From the NCBI GenBank assembly GCA_039704465.1, contig JASFAU010000011.1, forward strand, positions 124,001 through 188,000: a stretch of DNA of 64,000 nucleotides, written 5' to 3'. The stretch comes from Plasmodiophora brassicae. Lineage: Eukaryota; Endomyxa; Phytomyxea; Plasmodiophorida; Plasmodiophoridae. Made by a program: the position numbers and the translations under genes. The stretch's first letter is position 1. Every line of letters begins with the position of its first letter. Below the pieces are notes generated by a model. It made no database searches. It saw only the letters and a program-made list of their open reading frames with translations, and was not told the DNA's origin. Positions 23,081 through 32,916 of the stretch are shown in pieces.

Positions 23081-25552
23081 ATGCCGATCACGCCCCGGTA
23101 CCAATGGCGACAGGACGCGTCGTCCGTATCGATCCGGATTGAGCTGCCGGGCGCGACCCGAGGTCTGGCCAAGAAGATGCGATGTCGGTCGTACGTTGCG
23201 GACCTGGGGTCGTTCACCGATTGCTGATCGTCTGCTGCTGCTGCTGCCAGTTTCCGACCTGCATCTGTCGCTGAACGCGTCGCCGTACCTGATGTCGCTC
23301 GACCTGGCCGACTTCGTCGTCCATTCCCGTGCTGTCGTCCAGGTCGCTAAAGGGTGCATTGAGGTGCAAGTCCCGAAGGCGACCCCTGGGCAGATATGGG
23401 ACTCGTTTTGCGCCGAAGGAACCGCAGATGAGCTCAGCGACCGACGACAGCAGTCCTTCGAAAGAGCACGGAAACAGGAGCAGGACGAAATGGAAACCAC
23501 GAGGAAGAAAGCGGGAGAGACCGTGCGACCCATACTGGTTCCTGTGCGACACCATCGCCGTTCCCCTAACGTGATTGCCTGCAGAAATCGAGGGCGCAAT
23601 CCCGCACCTGGGCAGAGGAAGACGAAGAGCGAACGTTCATTCGCAGCCTGAAAGAGACCGAGGAGCGCAACGCCAAGGTAGGCGGTCGCCCCGGTCAGCT
23701 GGACGGACGCTCAGCAGACGTGCTCAGGACGACGTCGCCGATTGGGCTGGCCGTATGCACGACCCGGCAGCGGTCAGCACGGGTGCGGAGGGCCCAGCGG
23801 TCCAGACCGCCCCGAAGGACGAGCCCAGCGTCCAGGTCCCGCCTGTCAGCGCTCCGGTCAGGTCGCTTCCTCCAGTCACGACCTTCTTCACGTTCACCGA
23901 TCACCGTGCCGGGGGTGTTGCTCGTGATCCTGACGAGGACGACGAGTTCGCCCCGACGTCGTCGTTGCTGGACGGGGACGAACGCGACCTCGGCGAACGA
24001 CATTTCATCATGCTCAAGGAGAAGGGTTCGGACTGATGCGCCGGAACAATGCTGGGAGACCTGACAGATCGTCCAGCGGCAAAGTTCTTCGAGTCGGGCG
24101 ATTACCTGTCAGCCATCAGCGCGTTCTCGGCGGCTCTGTCGGCGAAGCCGTCCGACCCGGGGTGCCTGTCCAACCGGGCCGCCTGCTATCTGAAACTGGC
24201 AACGTCGGGCGGGGCCATCGCCAAGAAGTTCCAGCGCGTGCACAAGTGTGTCGACGACTGCAACGTCGCGTTGTCGGTGCTGGGCCCGAACCCAACTGGA
24301 TCCAAGCGCAAGCTTCGTGCTAAGATCCTCGTCCGGCGCGGGACGGCCAACTCCATGCTGGGGCACTTCAAGCCGGCCGTCTCCGATTACGAGGTAATCG
24401 GCGCGTCGTGGTGCTGTCGATGGATTCGGGAAGCCTCAGGCGGCAGACAGGATGCGTTGAACCTGATGCACGGGGCCGACATCGGCCTCATCAACGACCT
24501 GAAATGGTTGATGGACATGGTTCTTCGGCAGGACGCGCGGGCAGAAGCCGACGCGATCGACGATGACATTGATGCGGTCAACGACGCCCTTGACGTTGAC
24601 CCCTGCAATGCCCGCCTGCTACTGAAGAAGGCCCAGGTCCCATTCTGTTTCTATTTCCTGTGTCAAATATGGGCCGACTGACGCCTCCCAGATCCTCGCT
24701 GATGACGGCCGGCCTGACGAGTCAGTCGATGCCGTCACTGAGGCGCTCGCCGTTCTCGACGACCATGCGCTGTGTCGTCGAATCCCCGATGACGAGATGG
24801 CGGCGCTTCGCGGGCGAATGCTTCAGGTGCGTCCGCCCGTGTTCGTTAAATTGTGGTTCACAGCCGACGACCGCCTCTCTAGCTGCGCGGCGACGTCCTG
24901 CTCCGCCTGAACCGCCTCGTCGATGCCGGGTTCGACCTGAGAATGGCGCTCCAAATATCGCCAAGCGACAAGCAAACCGAGGACCTGATCGCCCAGGTTC
25001 AGTCCCGGATGAACGACGTCGTAGGCGGCAGCAGGGCGGAACGCGGCGCGGAACGAGACCCAGACGAGCCGACCCAGAAGAACCAGGGTGCCGAGCTGGT
25101 CGCTTCGGCCAAACGCGAATTCCAGAACGGCGACGTCGTCCGCTCGAAGCGCCTGTTCACAGACGCCCTTCGATTGCAGCAGGTCGGTGGTCGCGTGCGC
25201 CTCTCCAGCGCCAGGTGCCGATAGCCAACGTCCCGGTTTCGATCAGGACGACCCAGTGCAGCACGCGTCGATCCTGTCGAATCGCGCCGCCTGCGAGCTG
25301 TTCCTGAAGGAGTACGACGCGTGCATTCGGGACTGTACGGCCAGCATGGACGTGTGCGAGCAGGGCGGGCGCGCCGACGCCAGGCTGATGGCGGCGACTC
25401 TGTCGCGACGTGCCTCGGCCCATTGCGCCATGGGTGCCGTCGACCTGGCCCGTCGCGATCTGCTCAAGGCGATCTCGGTGGCCGGCGCCACCAGCGACCT
25501 GGGCGTCCAGCTGCAATCCGACCTGGACCTGCTGGATCGCAATGAACCGTAA
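23081..25552 (+). CDS. DNAAF4: DNAAF4/DYX1C1-like dynein-assembly factor with CS and extended TPR domains
   Basis: 662 residues from nine exons (23081-23162, 23251-23522, 23585-23677, 23728-24025, 24077-24393, 24451-24636, 24692-24826, 24883-25182, 25247-25552); all phases agree. The CS domain begins YQWRQDASSVSIRIELPG and continues across the first intron. A charged helix follows (SFERARKQEQDEMETTRKK), then FFTFTD as in DNAAF4, then the TPR array starting AAKFFESGDYLSAISAF and LSNRAACYLKL. Animal DNAAF4 is about 420 residues and ends after three TPRs; here a second TPR block (SILSNRAACELFLKEYDACI) is added. DNAAF4 acts with HSP90 to pre-assemble axonemal dynein arms in the cytoplasm, so the organism is expected to make motile flagella. 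The gene symbol is the closest family. Confidence 0.85.
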
Positions 25553-25584
25553 CGTTCTGTATCAACGGGGGGCGCGGTTGCGTA

Positions 25585-27551
25585 TTACGGCAACGTCGTT
25601 GCCTTCCACTGTGTCATCATCTGCGTCGCCCGAAGGCGCTGCCGGTACTCGCGATCGGCGGCATCCTGCTCTCCCTCGCACTCGTCGGCATGGTCGTCGT
25701 CGACGAGCCGTTGGACGACGTCGGCCACCTGCGACGTGACGTTGTTGACGGCGATGGCCTGCGCGTTATTGCACGTGTACAGGACCTTCCGCGATCGGGA
25801 TTGCAGGGCCTGCAGCCGAGGTCTCAGGCGATCGATGAGGCGGTCGGCGCCGGGCATGCGCCCGTGGAATCGCCTCGGCAACCAGATGTCGTCTTGCTCC
25901 GGGAACCAGACGGCGACGTTGTCGTCCAGGTCGTCGCTGCTTGCGATCTGGGCGGGGAGTCGCTGGACGCCGGCGATGAACGGGACGGGGGCTTGCAGGA
26001 ATTCCTCCATGGACTGAGGCAGGATCGGCAGGAGGACGCCCTGCCACTGCAACGGCGCGATCATGACGACGATGGCGAAGACGGATGCCGACACGAGCGA
26101 TAGGTTGTCGCTGACGACGATGACGCTGTGCTCCCGTAGCGCCAGGTCAAGGATGAGGACCAGCGTGTCGCTTGAGCTGACGCTGAACGCCAGGCTAAGG
26201 CAGATCCACCGTTCAGTGTGGGTGTGGGAGCGGCACATGCACCCGACGAACGCCACCTGCAGCACCACTCGCGAATGGCGTCGATCTCGAGACGCGGCCG
26301 CTTGAACACGATCATCGGGAGCTCGTACGGGCACGCGACCTTGACGATGTGATCCGGATCGGGCATGGTCGCCATGTAGATGTCCTCGAGGATCGACGTG
26401 CATCCACTTCGGCGGTCGGTGATCGGGTCGACCCATGAAGCGCCTGGGCCTTCGCCGCCAGTGCCGCCCAGGCGGAACAGCTTCCTGGCCGCTGATGTTG
26501 CCGGCGTCGCTCGTCAGACTCGGGGCCGTTTCACATGCCAACGCCCCTGTACCGAGAATGCGTTCGATCATGTCGAACTGGACGGAGAAGTACGGGGACC
26601 TGCTCATGGTGCAGAAGGCGACCTCGGTGATGCCGTCCTGGCCATCGGGCTGGTGGGGCATGGGGCGCAGCGTCAGACGGGCACTGCCATCCAGGGGGAC
26701 GGCACTGTACGTACCAGTCGGCGCGCCTCGCGAACACGAACGCAGACGCCATACACGCTGGCCTGGTCGTGCTCGTCGCAATCCCGACGGTGCATGAAGA
26801 TGTGGCAGTTGGCGCCCTTCCTGAACTGGTCCTGCCCGAGGCGAACGCACGACAGCGTGCTCGACGACTGGCTGACGTCCACGGTCGTCACTGGGACCTG
26901 CCAACGCCAGCACCCGTTGACCCGTGCCCCGCCTGATGACGTGTACGACGACATGCGCACCTCGCCAGTGGGGAATGCGAACGCGATCAGCTGGGCGTCG
27001 TCCAGCGCGCCGGTATCGATCCGGTTCGGGTAGCGGAACTGGACGACCGGCGTCGCCGGCGACCGTTCGTCAGCGCCGATCACGGCGAACGTGTCGAACA
27101 TTCGTTCGGGTCGGCGTCCGACTGGACGCGCTGGCGCCCGCTGACGAATGGCCGCCTCCCGGGCCGATTCGGAACCCGCATCCGGCGTCTTAATCGGTGC
27201 CGACTTCAGGACGGGGCGAGGTCGCCGACAGCGACGCCGCTCTGCAACTGACGCCTTCAGGTCTCGGATGCGGTCCTGGACGACATGGCTGGCGTGCGCG
27301 AGCTTGTCGGCTTCCGCTTTCCAATGCTGCAACTCGGCGGCCAGGTCTCGGCACTGCTGGGCTTCCCGTTCGAACCGGGCGCGCTGCTCGGCAACCATGG
27401 CGTCTAGTTCTCGGCGCACGGCTTCCTCGATTCGGCCACGAGCGGTGGCCTGATCCAGCTCGATCAGCAACGTGGCCGCCCCCTTACATGACGATCGCAA
27501 CTCGTCAATGGCCCTGGTGATCGCGTTCGTCGTCCCGTCATGACCGGCCAT
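25585..27551 (-). CDS. DENN-domain protein, putative Rab exchange factor
   Basis: About 588 residues from four exons (27551-26715, 26637-26553, 26491-26257, 26194-25585). An N-terminal coiled coil (residues about 10-100) leads into uDENN (FDTFAVIGADE, VVQFRYPNRID, YGVCVRVRE), then the central DENN domain with SPYFSVQFDMIERIL, REHSVIVVSDNLSLVSA, PLQWQGVLLPILP and EEFLQAPVPFIAGVQR. DENN proteins activate Rab GTPases in membrane traffic. The acceptor before exon 2 is ambiguous: 26637 or 26649 both keep the frame. The gene ends 32 bp from the DNAAF4 stop on the other strand, tail to tail. Confidence 0.85.
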
Positions 27552-27689
27552 GGCAGCCGGCGAACAACGCTAGTATGTGGCGGCCTGTGGAAACTCGCTG
27601 GCCGCCGTCACAGACGCAGGCAGGGTCGCATGATGCCATTAACAGCGCAATGGTACATTTATGATTCGACTGGCACCTACTGGTGCATA

Positions 27690-28324
27690 TTATTCAAAGA
27701 CGTCGTCGTCGTCGTCGTCGTCATCGTCATCGATGTCCACGTCGTCGTCGTCGTCGTCGTACAGGTCATCACTAAATGCGACATCCTCGTCTTGATCCGA
27801 GTCATCGACGCAGTCGACACCTGTCTCGCTCGTACAATCATTATCGTCGTCCGGTACGCTTTCCACCATTGCGTCGTCCTCCTCCTGGCGACGATCCACG
27901 GGTGCTGCGCCTTCCTCGCCTGCCAACGTTGTTAATTCGACTGGTGCTGTGCCGGAACGTGCAAACAGGGCAACCTTCTTTGATAAAGGCTTCGCGTTCC
28001 TGCTGCCCTCGGTGGTCGACTAGCGCCCTGGATAGCGTCTCCAGCTGCGCCGCCTGACATTGGTGGCGACTGTAAGATTATAAGCGGATACGAGAGGCAT
28101 CCCGCCCATACCCGGTTTCGATTAAGCGTGGCCAATAACGACGACAGCTCGGTCTGCTGCATGGACGCGCAGGTCGTGATGTCCCTGACGATCTCCTGGA
28201 TGGCATCCACCGATTGCAGGAACGTGCCTGATTCTGTTGCCGTGTTCAGGTTGTGCACGAACTGTTGTAGACGGCTCTGCAGAGTCGCCAATGATCTCTG
28301 GGACACGATGACGGCCTGCAACAT
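27690..28324 (-). CDS. Coiled-coil protein with poly-aspartate tail, unknown function
   Basis: 173 residues from three exons (28324-28112, 28053-27975, 27919-27690), introns 58 and 55 bp. The first exon predicts long amphipathic helices (RSLATLQSRLQQFVHNLN, then QSVDAIQEIVRDITTC). The second continues the helix (AAQLETLSRALVDHRGQQ). The third is very acidic and ends in runs of Asp separated by Val or Leu before the stop. No family was recognised. The acidic C-terminus could bind basic partners such as histones or ribosomal proteins; that is speculation. The Asp run is encoded by a GTC/GAC trinucleotide microsatellite. Confidence 0.65.
27699..27760. repeat. GTC/GAC trinucleotide microsatellite
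   Basis: Two runs of GTC units, interrupted by ATC, coding on the minus strand for Asp. The number of units probably varies between isolates without breaking the frame. Confidence 0.85.
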
Positions 28325-28635
28325 CCGGCCATCAGCACCGCTGCGACACTCGTCGCGCAGCGCTCAGCTCCAACGTACCTCGTCAGCAACGGCAGGTGTT
28401 CGCGGCGCCATCACTATCGCGAAGTGCCACAGATTCTCGAACAATTCCAAACGAGATACTAATCGCGGGCGCGCGCTGGAATGCGCTAAAGATCTTTCGC
28501 GCCCTTATCTGGGCCAGCACGCCACGCCCCGGGATATCGGTATATGAGGGCGCCCTAATAGTAGGATGTTCGCCCCGCTGCGGACTTGCGGAGTCCGCGA
28601 CGTGCCGTTTGTTAGTTCCAGAAGAAGCGGCAGCC
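28325..28635. promoter_or_regulatory. Divergent promoter region
   Basis: 311 bp between the start codons of the acidic-tail protein (-) and ribosomal protein uS19 (+). It must carry promoters for both. A palindrome-like segment GATATCGGTATATGAGGGC lies near 28530. Confidence 0.45.
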
Positions 28636-29166
28636 ATGGTACGCGCGTCGTCATCGATCGCAATTGCTGGTCGTCATCTCGATGTGCTGACCGGTTGTGA
28701 TTTGTAGTCGGACACGGAGGCGGCTCCCGCTCAGACGACCGGCTTCGTCAAGCGTCAGACGCACAAGAAGTTCTTCTACCGTGGCATTGAGGTACAGGAC
28801 CTGATCGGTCGTCCGCGATCGGAGCTCCTGTCTCTGTTCCCGTCCAATGTTCGCCGCCGTTTGAAGCGCGGCCTGAAGGCTCAGCCTCTTGCGCTGATTA
28901 AGCGGCTTCGGAAGGCCAAGAAGGCGGCCGGACCGAACGAGAAGCCGGCTCCCGTCAACACGCACCTGCGGAACATGATTGTCGTGCCGGAAATGGTCGG
29001 CAGCGTTGTCGGCGTCTACAACGGTAAGGCGTTCGGCCACGTTGAGGTCAAGCCCGACATGGTTGGGCACTACCTCGGCGAATTCTCGCTGTCGTACAAG
29101 CCCGTCCAGCACGGTCGCCCGGGTATCGGTGCCACCAACTCGTCTCGCTTCATCCCTCTCAAGTAA
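28636..29166 (+). CDS. RPS15: 40S ribosomal protein S15 (uS19)
   Basis: 153 residues. Exon 1 (28636-28638) is the start codon alone, followed by a 69-bp intron (28639-28707) and exon 2 (28708-29166). The protein matches eukaryotic uS19 through [61 protein letters not shown] and the invariant end [18 protein letters not shown]. It sits in the head of the small subunit and contacts the A site through its C-terminal tail. A first exon that ends right after ATG is common for ribosomal protein genes in several eukaryotes. Confidence 0.95.
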
Positions 29167-29419
29167 TCCCTTGGCATGCCTGTTTCTTCGAAAACGTTCG
29201 TGCCGTAATACAGCATTGCATGGTCAGACCCAGATCTTCGTTAACGTTCATAATGCATGGCGATTCCCTGCTCCGCATGGGGTATAGCCGCGTTGCGGGA
29301 TGTGACCTATCACGTGTGCCAGAATAACCCTGCCCCACCTTGGGCGCCAGCTGCGGGACGAGACCGGCGACGTCTACGTCTATAGAGGCGAACCCGACGA
29401 AGTTGAGCCTGTCAGCATG

Positions 29420-29605
29420 ACGTCACGGGCATCAGTCGTCATGGCCTTGCCTATCGAGGTCGACGCTGCCCTGCCTCTTGAACGTCACGGGCATCAGTCG
29501 TCATGGCCTTGCCTATCGAGGTCGACGCTGCCCTGCCTCTTGAACGTCACGGGCATCAGTCGTCATGGCCTTGCCTATCGAGGTCGACGCTGCCCTGCCT
29601 CTTGA
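29420..29605. repeat. 62-bp tandem repeat, three near-identical copies
   Basis: Copies start at 29420, 29482 and 29544, each beginning ACGTCACGGGCATCAGTCG and ending CTGCCTCTTGA. The unit length is not a multiple of three, so the three copies are read in three different frames, which argues against a protein-coding role. Confidence 0.9.
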
Positions 29606-29791
29606 GTAGGTGGGCCTCGATTCCCAAGCCTGGCCATTCCTGCAGAATCAATAGGGCACCCACCATGCGGCCTGTGAACGTCTCTGCTAGGAGCGAGGAG
29701 CTAAGCGCTTGGAAAGCAGCAACGGCTCAGTCAAGAGGCTCGGCGGCAGCAGCGAACCCGGACCACAGCCAGGCATTCGTGCCTGACGTGG

Positions 29792-30082
29792 TCAACTGCC
29801 TGAATCAATTTCAGCGTGTTGGACAAATGGTTGATGTGCCGGTGCGAAGCGGCGCTGCTCGACTTCGTAGTTGTTGCTGGGTTCGTCGCATGACGCCACC
29901 AACCTGTGCGGTTGGCCAGGCAGCGGGTCCCGACGGTCGTGCTTTCGGCATGCGGGACGTTTGAACGTGACCAGAGTTGTCGTCGGAAGGCGCGGCAGCA
30001 TTTCCCCATCCAGGTCATCAGTACTAACGTCGTCCAGCACCCGATCTCTGAAGTCATGAGCCGGTATGGCGGGCAGCAGCAT
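29792..30082 (-). CDS. Possible small protein, unsupported
   Basis: A 96-residue frame with an ATG at 30082 and a varied composition (starts MLLPAIPAHDFRDRVLDD). No domain, signal peptide or splice context backs it. It may be a chance frame. Confidence 0.2.
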   Translation of the reverse strand: MLLPAIPAHDFRDRVLDDVSTDDLDGEMLPRLPTTTLVTFKRPACRKHDRRDPLPGQPHRLVASCDEPSNNYEVEQRRFAPAHQPFVQHAEIDSGS

Positions 30083-30406
30083 TATCCCGCCGCCGGTCGT
30101 TCGATCTGTTCACTCTCGACAGTACTGTCGTGGGGTTGGCCTGGCCACGCGGAGTTCATTCGCCCGTCGTCCCTCGGTTGAACGTTAACGAGGGCCCCCG
30201 TGATGCACCAGGCCAGCAACAGCTATACCCGTTGTCAGCATTCTTCTCATCGTCATCGACATACCAGACTAAGACAGTATGGCAAGAATGTATCCTAGGA
30301 TTGATCGTACGGATGTGAGCACGCGGAGGGCACATTCATCGATGGGCGTCGGGTCTTGATAAGTAAAAGTGGGCGATACTGCTCCTCAGGGTCAGTCGCG
30401 TCCAGG

Positions 30407-31729
30407 CTACGAAATGTGCAGCTCGGACAGGTCGCTGATCAGGTTGTGCTTGGGGCTGCCCGAAGGCTTGTAAGCCGCTATTGCCGCTGCGGCCTGCTGC
30501 AGTGTCACTCCCATGACCACTTCCAAACGCAAGCGCTGTCACAGACCTGACTCGTCTTGCGGGCTAGCTGCTGAAGAGCCGCAGGCGAAAGTCTGGCCAG
30601 CGCAGACGGATTCCCTTGCTGGGCCTGAATCGTCAGCTTCGCGTTGTCGAGCTGCTGACGAAGCTGGGCGACTTGCTCGCGGCTGCTCTTATACGCATCC
30701 TGCAACCGTGTTTGAATCCATCGCTGCAGCCGCTAGGTTTGCACAGCATTTACCTGAACCATCTGACTGGCATTGTGGTTCTGCTCGTAGGCAGCACGTT
30801 CGGCGTGCATCTGAGATATTTGATCGACGAGATCAAGGATCCGAATCTTGAGGTCGTTCGTAGTTTCCTGAAACTCGTGGAAGCCTATGCAGACGTTTAG
30901 CGTTGTGGTCAACTAAGGAGGACGTGGATACCCGTCATGGCCATATGCGCGGCAGAAGGGTCGTTGTAATTGGAGAACGACTGGTGTCGCTGTGCAGCGA
31001 CGGGCCCACCAATATCGCCCTGCTGCTGCGGTTTGGATCCCGCGAATCCGTGCTGCCGTTGTTGCGAAACACGCGTCGTCAGCATACGGAGACGATACAG
31101 ATTTCGCTCGCTAATATCCTCCTACGTTGCCGTCGAAATCGCGCCTGGCATTGGCGTGCGGCGACGGATTCGGTGACGGAGAGCGGCCAGTGGCCGCGTA
31201 ACCAGACGTGGCCACTGGACGTGGTCCAAGGGGCTTGCCCTGACGCAGATCATGCTTCCCATGGGCGTTGGCGCAGTACTACGGAACGATTCGGGAGGTC
31301 AGCGACACCAAGGGGGACACCGCAGCAATGACCGTACCTGATTCTTGGAGCAGCCATCAGGAGATGCGAACTTATCACACAGTTTCGTCTTGTAGACGGA
31401 GGGGTGATAGACGAGCTCCATCTCGTTATGCGCATACTCACACTTCTTGTCATCGTGATCCGGAATCTCACACATGACACCCTGGTACCAGTGCTGGTTC
31501 AGGTTGCGCCGCAGCTCCTTGGCGCTGTGTGCGAAATCGCACAGGTTCCCGTAACGGCACTGGCCAGCTCGCACCATGCGCTGGCACATGACTGTATTGC
31601 AGGGCAGGGCGCGTCAGGCAAACCGCCAGGCAGCAACCCGCGCAAGCGGATATCCGCACCGGTCTTATACTTGATCAGCTTCGCCTCGTCCATCAGCGGG
31701 GCCTTGGACGGAGCCCCGAACGACGCCAT
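30407..31729 (-). CDS. CCCH zinc-finger protein with coiled-coil C-terminus
   Basis: 323 residues from seven exons (31729-31660, 31591-31338, 31278-31126, 31052-30932, 30884-30754, 30699-30547, 30496-30407), every junction in phase. The first CCCH finger is YKTVMCQRMVRAGQCRYG with LCDFAHSAKELR. A second cysteine cluster is MCEIPDHDDKKCEYAH. The third finger, KLCDKFASPDGC, continues across an intron to YCANAHGKHDLR. A Gln/Ser/Pro-rich linker follows, then a heptad-like helix (TTNDLKIRILDLVDQISQMH and SSREQVAQLRQQLDNAKL). CCCH fingers usually bind AU-rich or other single-stranded RNA, so a role in mRNA turnover or translation is likely but not shown. Confidence 0.82.
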
Positions 31730-32091
31730 CGGAGAGTCGACCTGTGCGCGTCTGGGCAAACCCGGCTGGCGAAGCGACTGACCCAAACGGACCCAAAAAT
31801 TCCGGGACGACCGGGCTGCGCTGCTGCTGCTCGCCCGCGCCTCCCTCCCCCTGTTTTTCCCGAAATGCAACGCCCCGCCAACACGGCCAGTCTGATCGCC
31901 GCTCCTGAACGTTCCCCACCATGCTGTGCGGTAGGGGTTGGCCAGAGCGCCGGCAGTCGTACATCGTACGTATGGAGACGGAGGGAGCGTTCTGAAATCC
32001 CGATGAATGCCTGCTGGGGTCCCTTGCAGGGTTCGTCCTCATCGCTATTTCCGTCGGTTGCGAAACGTGGTCGGGGCTTCCCCACGGAGCG
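31730..32091. promoter_or_regulatory. Divergent promoter region
   Basis: 362 bp between the starts of the CCCH gene (-) and the next gene (+). No further gene seen. Confidence 0.4.
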
Positions 32092-32824
32092 ATGCTGGCG
32101 CCACTGGTGGGCACCGCTAGACGTCGATGCTCAGCGACCGTGGTTGTTGCGAACAGGAGGTGCGTCAGCGGAGGCAACCGGGCCGTGCCCGAGTACGACG
32201 ATGGTGACGAGCAGCCGCCGCGGTTCGGGGCCACGCTGCCGTTCACGCTGCAGAAGCTGAAACGCCTGCGAACGTACGTCCGGGCCAAGAAGTTTGGCGT
32301 TGGCGAGTCGGCGTTCTGGAGCGTCGTACTGCGACAGAACTCCAAGGCCCACCAGCAGTACATTGAGATCTGTCGCGAGTACGACAACCTGGCCGACTGC
32401 GAAAAGCCGGTGCCGGATCCGCTCGTCCAGTTGGTCCCGCCTACGAAACTCGATGGCATCATCCCACATGCGATGTACTTCGAGCCGATCCTGAAAGAGG
32501 CGGGCGCCATCGTCACGGCGTACTCGAAGATCCATCCGAGCGACGCGAACGGCGGCAAGGTCGTCCCCGATATCGCCCCGCCCGCCCTGCTCCCGAACAG
32601 CGGCATCCCTTTCCTGCAGTCGTCCATCAGCGCCGGCACGATGATCGACGCCATCTGCAAAGGGCACGGGACGCGCACCATCAAACGCATGCAACCGGGA
32701 TGCGTCCTCTGCGGCATCATCTACACGTATGTGTCCACGTGTCTGTGCGCGCGCCGATCCCTCTAACGATGTTCCTCGCAGCTACGTGAATCTGTCCGTG
32801 TCCGTCAGGCTCATCAAGTACTAG
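32092..32824 (+). CDS. Conserved-looking protein, probably mitochondrial, unknown function
   Basis: 225 residues from two exons (32092-32726 and 32782-32824) with a 55-bp intron. The first 26 residues are rich in Arg and small residues without acids (MLAPLVGTARRRCSATVVVA), typical of a mitochondrial targeting peptide. The body has a basic helix (LPFTLQKLKRLRTYVRAKKF), a Pro-rich middle and a segment HAMYFEPILKEAGAIVTAYS. I do not recognise the family; a mitochondrial ribosomal or assembly factor is possible. The splice to the tiny last exon converts a stop-containing read-through into a clean C-terminus. Confidence 0.65.
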
Positions 32825-32916
32825 CAGGTCGTCGTCGTGTGTATAATATACGCTCAAGGTCCGGGTATGGCGACGGCGACCACGCCCAGGACACAGAGAT
32901 AGAGTGCGCGCGCGTC

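Larger units (their letters stand above)
29167..30406. other. Gene-poor interval with tandem repeat
   Basis: 1.24 kb between uS19 and the CCCH gene. It holds the 62-bp tandem repeat and one possible small minus-strand frame. No conserved protein was recognised. Confidence 0.5.

Noticed and set aside
22927..23142. Plus-strand frame at 22927 as the start of the DNAAF4-like gene
   Set aside because: The CS domain begins with the ATG at 23081 in another frame and splices cleanly to the next exon.
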